64,000 nt of DNA, from positions 310,001 through 374,000 of the forward strand of contig JAEYHZ010000022.1 of assembly GCA_023409265.1 (NCBI GenBank). The letters are read 5' to 3'. How positions within the stretch are numbered: position 1 is the stretch's first letter; every line of letters starts with the position of its first letter. Source of the DNA: Bacillota bacterium. Lineage in GTDB: Bacteria > Bacillota > Clostridia > Acetivibrionales > DSM-1351. Below, one piece after another: positions 33,263-42,404 of this stretch. The notes beneath the pieces were generated by a model, which had not been told where the DNA came from, did no database searches, and worked only from the letters and a program-made list of their open reading frames with translations. Made by a program: the position numbers and the translations under genes.

Positions 33263-35500
33263 TTAATTCCGCACAATAATATCCGTATAATTATCCGAAA
33301 GCTCAGTGCCGGCATTATCAATCACTTTCATTTTAATAACATACTCACCAGATGTATCCTTTGGAATATTCCACACAATATGGTCAATGACATATGCCGA
33401 ATCCGGTTCAAGATTTGACACAAATGAATTTTTACATGCCACAGCACCGGTGGTCTTGTTGACGATTTGCCATTCTACCTTGCAGTCCTTCAGCGCTCCC
33501 AAATCATTGGTGATCCATACCTTACCGGTAAAAGTGGTGGAAGGTTGATAAATCTTATCCCTGCCGATGATATATGGATCGGCGTTCCACTCAAGGCTGA
33601 TTAAAACAGGAGTATAAACTGCCTTCATCGAGTCATACACTTTGTATGGCCTGCGGTAGTAGTCCAACAGTCCTGAACCGATCATCGGACAGGCATCCGA
33701 CCAGTAATAGAGGTACATGGAGCCCACGGGAGCATACTTTCTCTGACGGCAGGCTTCGATTTGTTCCTTGACCACCTTTGCCTCATACTCCTGGGAATTA
33801 TTTATAAATTCTTCAACTGAATTTCCCATTTCCACTTTGGCAAACTTAAACGTCAAGTCATAGAAAAGTCCCCAGTATTCCCATGTATCCCAATGTGGCG
33901 GCCACATCTTGTCTTCCGGGATAAACGTTTTGAGAGTCTCCATGCAGGGAATCGACTGTGCACCAAATTCAACTACATCGGGCTGGAAAGTTACCTTTTT
34001 AACATCTGTGTCGCCGTCATGGCAGCAGCCGATCATGAAGTTCTGGACGCCTTCCCTGTAATCCCCTTTGTGGATCCATCGGGTCGGATCAACCGTTCCC
34101 AAGGTCTCTTTCAGTATTTCACACAGGCGGAAATAGTTGTTAGGCCTTTCGGTAAAATTATAGATTTCCGGTTCCTTGAATGTGGACCACATGCCGATGG
34201 ATGCATGGTTATACAGCATTTCACCCATTTCCCTGATCATTTCGCCGGCACGGTCAATGAAATCATCGGAATCGCTTACGCAGTAATGCAGTGGGAATAC
34301 CTGCCACACCAAAAAGCCCATCTCGTCACAAAGTGTATAAAAGCCGTCTCTTTCAACATGGCTGCCTATCCTGATCGAGTTGATGTTCATTTCAAGCATT
34401 TTATTGAGGTCTTCTATCCACATTTTTTCATTTGCAACGGACATCCAATTGCTTGAAATATACCTCATGCCACGCAGGAACATCTGCCTTCCGTTGAGCT
34501 TCCAGTGGCTTGTCTTTTCATCATGTTCCACTTCCTTGATGCCGAAATTCTGATGGAGTACGTCTTTGCATACACGGAAAGCAGCGGTATACATATTGGG
34601 CTTGCCTTGATCCCATGTCCACCAGAGTTTTGCATTCTCGACAGTCAAAGTCATCTTAAAGGTGTTTATACCCGGCTGGAGGACTACGCTGCGGGTCCGT
34701 TTGCCTTCATAGGCTTCCTCAAAGTTATATGGCTTCACTGTCATTTCAATATTCGTTGAAATCACTTTCTCCGTAGTATTGTTGATCCTGACATCCGCTG
34801 TAACAAGACCCGTTCCATCGTATTTATCCGTACCGTCGCCTGCCCAATCCTTCTTCTTTACAACACGGGTGAATATCTTTACGTATTCTATAAATACATC
34901 CTCGCGTGCGATGAGTGAGACATCATCCCATATACCGCCACTGTTACCATCGCCGCGAAATTTGGTCATGGAACCAGGACGGTGCATGGCATCGATCATA
35001 TGACCTTTCACAAGATCGATGTCCACAGCCTGATGTCTTTTAAAATCCTTGGAAAGCGGATTCTCCGAATCTATCGCAAGCTTGTATTCGGCATTAGCCC
35101 TGGGTGCATCGTCACGGACAACCAAAATGTTTCCGGTGTCCATTTTCACAATATCCGTAACATCGAATTCAAACGGATTGAACATCCCCTCGTGAGAGCC
35201 TAAAAACTGTCCGTTCAGCCATACGTCCGCATAATAATCTACTCCTGCAAAGCGAAGGAATAACCTCTTACCCTCGTAACCAGCCGGTACTTTGAAAGAG
35301 GTTTCGAACCATATCGCTCCAAAGTAATCTCCTACCTCAGTAAGGTACCAGTTTGTAGGAATCTCCATATTGCTCCATTCAGAAAAATTGGTATTCTGCT
35401 TGTAATAACCCTGCTCTTTCCCTACATTCTTTTCATCAATTTTGTATTTCCAAGTACCGTTTAATTCGACTTTGGGTAATTCTGGCAACAACCTAAACAT
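33263..35500 (-). CDS. GH2 family glycoside hydrolase, cytoplasmic
   Basis: This 745-residue protein has the GH2 domain order: sugar-binding jelly roll (about 10-190), Ig-like domain (about 200-320), TIM barrel (about 330-620) and a C-terminal Ig-like domain. The putative nucleophile is Glu in VVEFGAQSIP, like the SEFGxQSxP of beta-mannosidases. The acid/base Glu is in WSTFKEPE, where clan GH-A enzymes normally have Asn-Glu, so Lys replaces the conserved Asn. No signal peptide is present, so it cleaves an imported glycoside inside the cell. The substrate is unknown. It follows the PPC-domain gene and precedes the dehydrogenase. Confidence 0.9.
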   Translation of the reverse strand: MFRLLPELPKVELNGTWKYKIDEKNVGKEQGYYKQNTNFSEWSNMEIPTNWYLTEVGDYFGAIWFETSFKVPAGYEGKRLFLRFAGVDYYADVWLNGQFLGSHEGMFNPFEFDVTDIVKMDTGNILVVRDDAPRANAEYKLAIDSENPLSKDFKRHQAVDIDLVKGHMIDAMHRPGSMTKFRGDGNSGGIWDDVSLIAREDVFIEYVKIFTRVVKKKDWAGDGTDKYDGTGLVTADVRINNTTEKVISTNIEMTVKPYNFEEAYEGKRTRSVVLQPGINTFKMTLTVENAKLWWTWDQGKPNMYTAAFRVCKDVLHQNFGIKEVEHDEKTSHWKLNGRQMFLRGMRYISSNWMSVANEKMWIEDLNKMLEMNINSIRIGSHVERDGFYTLCDEMGFLVWQVFPLHYCVSDSDDFIDRAGEMIREMGEMLYNHASIGMWSTFKEPEIYNFTERPNNYFRLCEILKETLGTVDPTRWIHKGDYREGVQNFMIGCCHDGDTDVKKVTFQPDVVEFGAQSIPCMETLKTFIPEDKMWPPHWDTWEYWGLFYDLTFKFAKVEMGNSVEEFINNSQEYEAKVVKEQIEACRQRKYAPVGSMYLYYWSDACPMIGSGLLDYYRRPYKVYDSMKAVYTPVLISLEWNADPYIIGRDKIYQPSTTFTGKVWITNDLGALKDCKVEWQIVNKTTGAVACKNSFVSNLEPDSAYVIDHIVWNIPKDTSGEYVIKMKVIDNAGTELSDNYTDIIVRN

Positions 35501-35554
35501 ATATGCCTCCTAATTTGTAATATTTTTTGTATTATTTAAAATAGAATATTATAC

Positions 35555-35986
35555 CTATGCTTTTTCAAACAGCTTTTTTACATTTTCTGGTGTTGAGCGT
35601 CTTTCGAGATTACATTCATCGACTTCTATCATAATAATTTCAAGAAGATACATGGCTTCGCTGCCATACTCCAAATGTCCTGAATAGACCTGATTGGTGT
35701 CCGATGCAACAATATGGAAATGAGCGACACCTCCAAAAACTGATCCAATCAGGGAACCGATTTCCATAGGACGTTCAACAGTTACAAATTCATCGGTTGC
35801 CGCAGCTCCCATATCTGTCGGACAATGATAATTCAGCTTCTGTATGGAGCCCACCACACTTCCCACAATGGCGTTCTCTATACCAGCTTCTTTAAGCGCG
35901 TCGCAGATGCTCTCAATGATTTTTTCGCCCCGCTCAAGTTCAATAATTAGCGTTTTGCCAAGCCCTCCCGATTTGAAACTTTTCAT
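35555..35986 (-). CDS. PPC/DUF296 domain protein
   Basis: This 143-residue protein is a stand-alone PPC (DUF296) domain. The histidines that bind zinc in bacterial members are seen in VAHFHIVASD and VYSGHLEYGSEA. Bacterial versions form trimers; plant versions are fused to AT-hooks. The function is uncertain: some stand-alone copies sit with metabolic genes as here, so a metabolic or ligand-binding role is as likely as DNA binding. It lies between the transporter binding protein and the GH2 gene. Confidence 0.85.
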   Translation of the reverse strand: MKSFKSGGLGKTLIIELERGEKIIESICDALKEAGIENAIVGSVVGSIQKLNYHCPTDMGAAATDEFVTVERPMEIGSLIGSVFGGVAHFHIVASDTNQVYSGHLEYGSEAMYLLEIIMIEVDECNLERRSTPENVKKLFEKA

Positions 35987-36075
35987 TTAACCCTCCTAGC
36001 AAGCAAATATTTAGTAGTTTACTTGTATTTATTAAAATTGAATTGATTTTTAAATTTACACTCTTGATTTGACCT

Positions 36076-36126
36076 GGTTTATCTGAAGAACAAGCCTTTT
36101 TGGGAAGGCTTGTTCCCCGATAAACC
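36076..36126. repeat. Large stem-loop inside the catabolic operon
   Basis: GGTTTATC (36076-36083) pairs with GATAAACC (36119-36126), and GAACAAGCCTT (36088-36098) with AAGGCTTGTTC (36105-36115), giving 19 bp interrupted by a small internal loop. No T run follows on the minus strand. It lies just after the binding-protein gene, where such hairpins often protect the upstream mRNA or partly terminate. Confidence 0.75.
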
Positions 36127-36246
36127 ACAAGTTTATTTTATGCATATGAGTGTCAACGACATTTCCTGTAGACCTATTTCTACCAATAATGCAAATTCTT
36201 GCTTTAATTACTTATCCTGCAATTATAGATATTTTAACCGACTCAG

Positions 36247-37596
36247 TTATTTGAGCATGGACTCCGCTGCCTTGAAGTGAGCATCTACTGCCTGCTCAAC
36301 CGTCATTTTCCCATACATCACTTCATCGATTTTCTTGTAAAGATCATCAATAACTGCTCCGAAACCGGATGGCCTTCCATTAAAGGGCTCGATTGAATTG
36401 AGTATATTCTGCATCATAGTGATTTCTTTCTTTTTGGCTACATCAACTTTGTTAGTCAAATCCAGTTTTGCAATCAGTTTTTCCTGAATATCCGTGGACC
36501 CCGGAACTCCGATATCCATATCGTAAGTTTGCTGAAGATCCCAATTATTAACCATTTCATTAATGAATTGAGCTGCTTCATCAGCTTTTTTCGTTGTTCC
36601 GGAAATTGCCCAGGTGGAGCATACCGCTGCTTCCACGTTCTTGTTCGTTGCATTGTCGGCCATCGGAAAACGTACAATATCCAAATCACTGTCAATAGAT
36701 GCCTGGAATATCTTCAACTGGTTTGCATTTGTTACCCAATAGGCAATTTTTCCCTGTCCTGCCAGAGAGTCGGCAAACTGTTTCGGACGGTCTTCCTGTA
36801 TTACTTCCAACGGGCCGTATACGCCGGCTTTGTACATATCCAGATAGTAGTTCAGGAAATTTTTCAATACTTCCCTGGTGTATCCCAGAGTCTTGCCGTC
36901 TTTCGATGTAACACCATTCATGCCATAGTTCCTTGCAAAGGTCTCAATCACATATTCGGCACGTGGTGTAAATCCAGAAGCATAAGTGCCCTTAGGAAGT
37001 ACCTTTGCCAATCCTTTCAGGTAGTCTGCCGTTTCAGTATACGTCATCTGATCTTTCGGAAGCGGGTATCCTACACTTTCAATAAGCGATTTATTGAATG
37101 CCGCTACACATGCCGTGTCTCCAAAGGTTATACCGACAAGCTTCCCGTCATAGGATGAACTGGAAAGAGCACCGGCCGTAAATTTGGATACATCAATTTT
37201 TCCGGCGTCAACCATGTCCTGCAGCGGACGCATAAGACCCTTTGAAGCATACTCGCCCAAGTAAGACAGCTGTACCAGATACGCATCGGGAAGGTTTTGA
37301 CTGGCAGCCTGCGTTGCAAGCTTTGTCCAGTAATCAGCATAAGCTGCATACTGGCTTACGATCTTTACATTAGGATATTTCGCCATATAAGCATCGATCA
37401 TTTTCAATGTCTTTGTATGTCTCGCTTCGCCGCCCCACCATGCTATAGAAAGCTCATAGGGCTCTTCATTTGTTCCTGCTTTACCTACATTTGCCGTAGA
37501 ATCCGTTCCATCCTTGGAACCGGAACCGCATCCGGACATAACGGAGAGCAAAATAACCAGAACTAACATTCCACTTAATAATCTTTTAATTTTCAT
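36247..37596 (-). CDS. Sugar ABC transporter binding lipoprotein
   Basis: This 449-residue family 1 extracellular solute-binding protein has a lipoprotein signal peptide with lipobox LSVMSGC (Cys about 23). Typical later segments are NLPDAYLVQLSYLGEYASKGLMRPLQ and CSTWAISGTTKKADEAAQFINE. It delivers a carbohydrate to the MalFG-type permeases encoded upstream in the same operon. It is not beside them, as the oxidoreductase and isomerase genes lie between. No ATPase gene is in the cluster, so a shared MsmK-type ATPase is expected elsewhere. Confidence 0.94.
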   Translation of the reverse strand: MKIKRLLSGMLVLVILLSVMSGCGSGSKDGTDSTANVGKAGTNEEPYELSIAWWGGEARHTKTLKMIDAYMAKYPNVKIVSQYAAYADYWTKLATQAASQNLPDAYLVQLSYLGEYASKGLMRPLQDMVDAGKIDVSKFTAGALSSSSYDGKLVGITFGDTACVAAFNKSLIESVGYPLPKDQMTYTETADYLKGLAKVLPKGTYASGFTPRAEYVIETFARNYGMNGVTSKDGKTLGYTREVLKNFLNYYLDMYKAGVYGPLEVIQEDRPKQFADSLAGQGKIAYWVTNANQLKIFQASIDSDLDIVRFPMADNATNKNVEAAVCSTWAISGTTKKADEAAQFINEMVNNWDLQQTYDMDIGVPGSTDIQEKLIAKLDLTNKVDVAKKKEITMMQNILNSIEPFNGRPSGFGAVIDDLYKKIDEVMYGKMTVEQAVDAHFKAAESMLK

Positions 37597-37653
37597 GTTA
37601 CTCCTCCTAGAATATTAATTTTTATAACCGGACTGCTGCCGGAAATAAACAGA

Positions 37654-38454
37654 TTAAAATGTTTCATATTTAGAAAACATATTGTATGGAAGCTGCAGAT
37701 CCTCTAACTGGAATGGCCTGCTGTCCTTTTCCCCAATCTCCGGAGAAAGTTCAATAGTCATATATCCCGAATATCCAATAGAGATCAGTTTCTCAATTAT
37801 GTAAAAGTTATCCGTCGTCCCTTCCCTAAATCGTGTAAATCTCTTTTCACCGAATCCCATATTTTCTTTCAAATGAAGATGATTTATCCGCGGAGCAAAT
37901 TCATCTATTAGAGCATCCATGTCTACTCCTGCCCCATCGAAGTGGCCGGTGTCTATGCATATTCCGATATGCTTTGATTCAATAGCATCAAAAATGCGCC
38001 TATAATCTTCAATGTTTTCAATATTGTTGTTCACATGGTTTTCAAGACTGATGATTACATCCATTTCTTCCGCAACCGGCACCAAATTCTTCAGAGATTT
38101 TATAACTCCCTTAATCCCTCCTTTTTCATAACGTTCCGCTCCTGTGGAAACAATCATTCTTCCTCCGAGAGCCAGAATTGCCTGCATGGCCTGCACCTTA
38201 TGGCAAAAATCTCTGACCGGGTCTCCGCCAAATCCCCCGTTTAAATGGATCGCCATAGGGTTAAGCCCATGTTGTTCACACTTATGTTTCAACGACCGGA
38301 TCGTTTGAGGATATAATGAATAAGGATACCAACAATTAAATTCAATATTTTTAAATCCGATCTTTGGAGCCAGGTCAAAAGTTTTGCTAAAGTTAGTTTC
38401 TCCGAAACCCTCAAAAGACAATGTTGCACATGAAAGCCTGATCAATTTTCTCAC
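37654..38454 (-). CDS. Sugar phosphate isomerase/epimerase (AP endonuclease 2 fold)
   Basis: This 266-residue TIM barrel has metal ligands typical of the xylose isomerase-like family: Glu in SLENHVNN (about 138), Asp and His in CIDTGHFDG (about 169-172), HLHLKEN (about 193) and Glu in YMTIELSPE near the end. Members interconvert keto and aldo sugars or epimerise them. One base separates its start from the stop of the Gfo/Idh/MocA gene; the two enzymes commonly act in sequence on an oxidised sugar. Confidence 0.9.
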   Translation of the reverse strand: MRKLIRLSCATLSFEGFGETNFSKTFDLAPKIGFKNIEFNCWYPYSLYPQTIRSLKHKCEQHGLNPMAIHLNGGFGGDPVRDFCHKVQAMQAILALGGRMIVSTGAERYEKGGIKGVIKSLKNLVPVAEEMDVIISLENHVNNNIENIEDYRRIFDAIESKHIGICIDTGHFDGAGVDMDALIDEFAPRINHLHLKENMGFGEKRFTRFREGTTDNFYIIEKLISIGYSGYMTIELSPEIGEKDSRPFQLEDLQLPYNMFSKYETF

Positions 38455-38455
38455 C

Positions 38456-39454
38456 TCACAGTTGAATCAAACGTTGTTCTCTGCTGGACTCCAAAATAGC
38501 CAATGAAACCTTTAGTGCCTCAATTCCGTTATCTTCTGTGATAAAACGTCTCCTACCGTTTTCAATACATTCAACGAAATATTTGTTTTCTTCATAATAA
38601 GAATTACTGTTAAAAGGATCGTTAATTAGTGATATCTGTTCGCATTCCATTTCTTCAGTTCTTATCCTGTATTCCATAAAATCAAAGAAGCCTCTACCTT
38701 CGATAACAGCCGTACCCTTTGTTCCAATCACACCTCTTGTGCTCATCGGCAGGTGGGATGACCAACTTGCATTGATAACTGCACTCGCACCATTACTCAA
38801 TCCCATTACAACCTGCGCATTGTTGTCGAAGAAGGGAATCTCGGGCCTTATCCCTTTAACCTTTGCTGACACGCTTGTTATTTCGATCCCTAGACCCCTG
38901 AACATATCAATATCATGTGACAGTGATTCAATCGTCATTCCGCATACTAATTTGGGATCCGTCCTCCATGAATCGCCAAGATTTGTTTTAAAGCCTGATC
39001 CCGGTCCTATTCTGTGACTCCAGATGCCTACGATATCCCCAAGCTTTCCTGATAGAACATCATGCTGTAATTTAAGATAACCAGGTCTGAAGCGCATGTT
39101 GAATCCGGTCATAAACAGCACTCCATTTTCTTTTGCAAGTTCAGAAATTTTTTGTGCATCCTGCATATTTACAGCGATCGGCTTTTCACATAAAACATGT
39201 TTTCCTGCTTTCATTGCTTTTTCCGCATACTCCAATCTTTTGGAGGGAGGTGTCAAAAGGTGCACAATCTGGACTTCATCAAGAATGTCTTCCAGCTTTG
39301 AAACTACTTTAGAATTGCAAATATGAGCTATTTTCCTTGCGTTTTCGATTTTAACGTCTATAACGCCGGCCACTTCTACATTTGGTAAGCGGTTAATGGA
39401 TTCAGCATGCCTTTCAGCAATCCCACCGGCCCCGATTATTACGGTTTTAATCAC
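38456..39454 (-). CDS. Gfo/Idh/MocA family oxidoreductase
   Basis: This 332-residue protein has an N-terminal NAD(P) Rossmann fold (IGAGGIAERHAESI, about 7-20), the family hallmark CEKPIAVN (about 93-100) and a C-terminal beta-sheet substrate domain. His and Lys/Asp residues in ESLSHDIDMFRGL are the usual active-site region. Such enzymes oxidise a sugar or cyclitol hydroxyl reversibly. It lies between the permease genes and the isomerase gene in the operon, which suggests early processing of the imported sugar. Confidence 0.93.
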   Translation of the reverse strand: MIKTVIIGAGGIAERHAESINRLPNVEVAGVIDVKIENARKIAHICNSKVVSKLEDILDEVQIVHLLTPPSKRLEYAEKAMKAGKHVLCEKPIAVNMQDAQKISELAKENGVLFMTGFNMRFRPGYLKLQHDVLSGKLGDIVGIWSHRIGPGSGFKTNLGDSWRTDPKLVCGMTIESLSHDIDMFRGLGIEITSVSAKVKGIRPEIPFFDNNAQVVMGLSNGASAVINASWSSHLPMSTRGVIGTKGTAVIEGRGFFDFMEYRIRTEEMECEQISLINDPFNSNSYYEENKYFVECIENGRRRFITEDNGIEALKVSLAILESSREQRLIQL

Positions 39455-39500
39455 AATACCCCTTCTCTCTGTGCATAAGTTACTTTATGAGGCAATCCAT

Positions 39501-40370
39501 CTATCCCTTTAAACCAGTAGTGGCAATCCCTTCAACCAGGTACTTCTGGCAGCTGATAAATAATATAAATATCGGTATCAGCGACAGGGTGGACATTGCA
39601 AACAAAACACCAAAAGCCGACTGTTCAAAAGCCTCTGTATATTGCCGGAGTGAAAGAGCTATTGTAAATTTGGTAGGATTGTTTATATAAATGAGCTGCG
39701 AGAAAAAATCGTCATATGTCCACATAAACGAAAATATGGCGGCAGTAATAAATACCGGTAGAGATAATGGCATTATAATCCTGAAATAGATTGTTATGGG
39801 CCCGCATCCATCAACCGTAGCGGCTTGATCAAGCTCCTTCGGAATTCCCCGCATAAATTCAATAAACAAATAGCAGAAAAAACCTTGTACCGCGAAAAAG
39901 CTTGGTACTGTCAATGGGAGATAAGAATCAATCCAGTGCAGGTTTCGGAACATTATGTATCGTGGTATAAGTGTTGCATGGATCGGCAGCATCATAGTGA
40001 GCAGAATTGTAGGGAATATGAACCTCTTAAACGGGAATGTCAGCCGGGAAACGGCATAACCCACAAAAGAGCAGGAAATCAGTGTCCCAATCACAACCGG
40101 TATTACAACTTTCAATGAATTTAAAATATATTCAAAAAAGCCTGTTCCAGCAACTCCCTTTATCCCACGGACATAATTATCCAGAGTAAACGCCTTTATA
40201 ATAAGGGATTTATCTTTAAAAATCATGATCTCCGGCTTGAAAGAGCTTACCACCATCCAAACAAGAGGATAAAGCATCACCAACGCGCCCAATGACATTA
40301 AAACAGTAGTGAATAGCTTGTATATTTTTTGATTGCTGCTTGTACCCGATCTTTTTCTATATCCAGACAT
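39501..40370 (-). CDS. Carbohydrate ABC transporter permease, MalG type
   Basis: This 289-residue protein has six predicted spans. The cytoplasmic EAA loop near residues 190-210 reads MRGIPKELDQAATVDGCGPI, which contacts the ATPase. It pairs with the MalF-type permease encoded 12 bases upstream. Confidence 0.94.
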   Translation of the reverse strand: MSGYRKRSGTSSNQKIYKLFTTVLMSLGALVMLYPLVWMVVSSFKPEIMIFKDKSLIIKAFTLDNYVRGIKGVAGTGFFEYILNSLKVVIPVVIGTLISCSFVGYAVSRLTFPFKRFIFPTILLTMMLPIHATLIPRYIMFRNLHWIDSYLPLTVPSFFAVQGFFCYLFIEFMRGIPKELDQAATVDGCGPITIYFRIIMPLSLPVFITAAIFSFMWTYDDFFSQLIYINNPTKFTIALSLRQYTEAFEQSAFGVLFAMSTLSLIPIFILFISCQKYLVEGIATTGLKG

Positions 40371-40382
40371 CGCTTTGCCCCC

Positions 40383-41318
40383 CTAAGACTCATAGTGAAC
40401 AGATTTTTTCGAAAACTTAAAGATAAGTATGGTCAGTATGGAAATTGCCAGCATCAATATCCAGGCCATTGCAGAAGCAGAGCCCATCTTAAAGTAATTG
40501 AAACCAATTGTGTAAAGGTAAAGCGTATAGAATAATAGACTGTCCAGGGCTCCGCCGCTGACGCCGCCTATGATATACGCCGGAGTGAAGGCTTGGAACG
40601 CAGATATAATTTGCATGATCAAATTAAATAATATGATGGGAGAGAGCATTGGTAACGTGATATGTGTAAATTTCCTGAACGTATTCGCCCCATCAACTGA
40701 TGCAGATTCGTAGAGCTCCATAGGAATTTGTTTCAGACCTGCTATGAAGATGATCATGGGGGAACCGAATTGCCAGACTCTTAATATAATGAGCGTAATT
40801 AATGAATATTTGGGACTGGATATCCAGCTGATTGATGTAATCGTATCCGGCAGCCCCAGAAATCCAAGGAATTGGTTTATAATTCCCTGCATTCCAAATA
40901 CCTGTCTCCACAAAACCGAAATAGCAACACTTCCGCCGAGTAGAGCCGGAAGATAGTAAATTGCCCTAAAATACTTCAACCCATGTATTCCCCTGTTTAA
41001 AACCAATGCCAGAAGCAAAGCAAAAGTCAACTGGAGAGGAACTCCTACAAATACATATATACTGGTTACCTTGCAGGACTGGATAAAACGTGGATCGTTT
41101 AGAAGAGCCTTATAATTTTCCAACCCGATTATATTAGGCGCCTGAAAAAGATTGAAATCGGTAAATGAAAGATATAAGGAATGAAAGAGCGGGTAAATGG
41201 AAAATACGATCATTCCAATTATCCATGGAGCTAAGAACAGTAGGGCATATTTACTGGAATTCCAAAATTTAACCAACTGTCCTCTGTTTTGACGCAGATC
41301 TACATTTAGTTTAGCCAT
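40383..41318 (-). CDS. Carbohydrate ABC transporter permease, MalF type
   Basis: This 311-residue protein has six predicted spans after a cytoplasmic N-terminus. The EAA loop KQIPMELYESASVDGANTF lies near residues 208-226. It is the first gene of the twelve-gene operon; a good promoter lies about 90 bases upstream. AGGAAGGTGAAAAA precedes the ATG. Confidence 0.94.
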   Translation of the reverse strand: MAKLNVDLRQNRGQLVKFWNSSKYALLFLAPWIIGMIVFSIYPLFHSLYLSFTDFNLFQAPNIIGLENYKALLNDPRFIQSCKVTSIYVFVGVPLQLTFALLLALVLNRGIHGLKYFRAIYYLPALLGGSVAISVLWRQVFGMQGIINQFLGFLGLPDTITSISWISSPKYSLITLIILRVWQFGSPMIIFIAGLKQIPMELYESASVDGANTFRKFTHITLPMLSPIILFNLIMQIISAFQAFTPAYIIGGVSGGALDSLLFYTLYLYTIGFNYFKMGSASAMAWILMLAISILTILIFKFSKKSVHYES

Positions 41319-41406
41319 TTTTTCACCTTCCTAACCTTTTAGTAAAATCCTAAAGTTTTTTATAGTAATCATTAGAATTCATGTGAAGATTTAACAGCAT
41401 AGGTTT

Positions 41407-41435
41407 ATTATAATGATCCTCTTTTCAAAAGTCAA
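41407..41435 (-). promoter_or_regulatory. Strong sigma-A promoter of the catabolic operon
   Basis: On the minus strand TTGACT (41435-41430) and TATAAT (41412-41407) are 17 bases apart, 89 bases before the MalF-type gene. Tandem TATAATT copies lie directly upstream of the -35 box. Confidence 0.85.
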
Positions 41436-41440
41436 TGAAA

Positions 41441-41473
41441 TATTATAATTTATAATTTATAATTTATAATATT
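41441..41473. repeat. Tandem 7-base repeats beside the operon promoter
   Basis: About four copies of TATAATT run in tandem immediately upstream of the -35 element. The sequence shares TTATAATTTATAA with the palindrome at 41570 and with AATAATTTATAAAATAT near 43279, ahead of the third gene of the divergent unit. It may be a regulator array or an UP-like element. Confidence 0.6.
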
Positions 41474-41569
41474 TCTATTTTTGAAGGTAAAATTCATAAA
41501 AATAGACAAAAAACAATTGATAAATAACATATTTTTATGTACAATTGTTACTTTGTAAAAAATTATTTT

Positions 41570-41585
41570 ATAAATTATAATTTAT
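41570..41585. promoter_or_regulatory. Perfect 16-base palindrome, candidate GntR operator
   Basis: ATAAATTATAATTTAT is a perfect palindrome in the region between the divergent GntR gene and the catabolic operon, about 30 bases upstream of a possible promoter (TTGATA 41616, TATAGC 41639) of the regulator gene. AT-rich composition raises the chance of coincidence, but related sequence recurs at 41441 and 43279. Confidence 0.55.
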
Positions 41586-41676
41586 TTGTAATTTAGACCC
41601 ATATTTATCTTTACTTTGATATCCCTTTGTGTTATTTTTATAGCAATAAGAAATTATAAAAGGAAGTGCATTTTAT

Positions 41677-42387
41677 ATGACGAACAATTTCATCCTGACA
41701 GATTATGCTTATTCCTCTATCCTGAATATGATCCTGTCATCGGATATAAAGCCAGGAGATCGAATCAGAGAAGATTTAATAGCTGAGAAAATCGGAATTA
41801 GCAGAACTCCTGTAAGGGAAGCAGTTAACCAGCTCGTACAGAACGGTTTTGTTGTTAATATAAAAAGGAAAGGTCTATACTGTGTTAATATTACAAAGTC
41901 TGAGCTTCTGGATCTGTTAGAAATTCGAACTGCTCTTGAATCCATTTCTTTTAATAAATGCATAGATTTAGCCACAGATAAGGATATAGATAATTTAAAA
42001 GGAATAATCAGTGATTTCAATCAAAAATGCAATATTATCCTGCGAGACTCAAATTCGGACGCTGATAAGGAAATGGTGATGCTTCACAACGAATATGATG
42101 TGAAATTTCACGTAAGTATCGCAGAAGTATCTCATTCCAGCAGACTAATCAAATATATAACTGAGATAGAAAACACCCTTATCATAGCAAGGCAGCGAAT
42201 ATACAGCAACAATGAAGGCAAATCAATCGTCCTACTTTCTTGGAAACAACATGAACTAATGGTTGAATCAATACAGGCAAGGGACAAGACAGCGGCTCTC
42301 AACATGCTGAATAACCACCTGGAGCTGATGAGGAATACGCAGGTCGATATTGACGAATCGATCATTAAACCAGTATCAGAAACATAA
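41677..42387 (+). CDS. GntR family regulator, FadR/FCD subgroup
   Basis: This 236-residue protein has an N-terminal winged helix (about 10-75; PGDRIREDLIAEKIGISRTPVREAVNQL) and an all-helical FCD ligand domain (about 85-225; ELLDLLEIRTALE). FCD domains bind small organic acids, often with a metal. AAAGGAAGTGCATTTTAT precedes the ATG. It is divergent from the catabolic operon and followed by two isomerase-like genes, so it most likely controls the whole island in response to a pathway acid. Confidence 0.94.
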   Translation: MTNNFILTDYAYSSILNMILSSDIKPGDRIREDLIAEKIGISRTPVREAVNQLVQNGFVVNIKRKGLYCVNITKSELLDLLEIRTALESISFNKCIDLATDKDIDNLKGIISDFNQKCNIILRDSNSDADKEMVMLHNEYDVKFHVSIAEVSHSSRLIKYITEIENTLIIARQRIYSNNEGKSIVLLSWKQHELMVESIQARDKTAALNMLNNHLELMRNTQVDIDESIIKPVSET

Positions 42388-42404
42388 TTACAAGGGGTAC
42401 TTAT

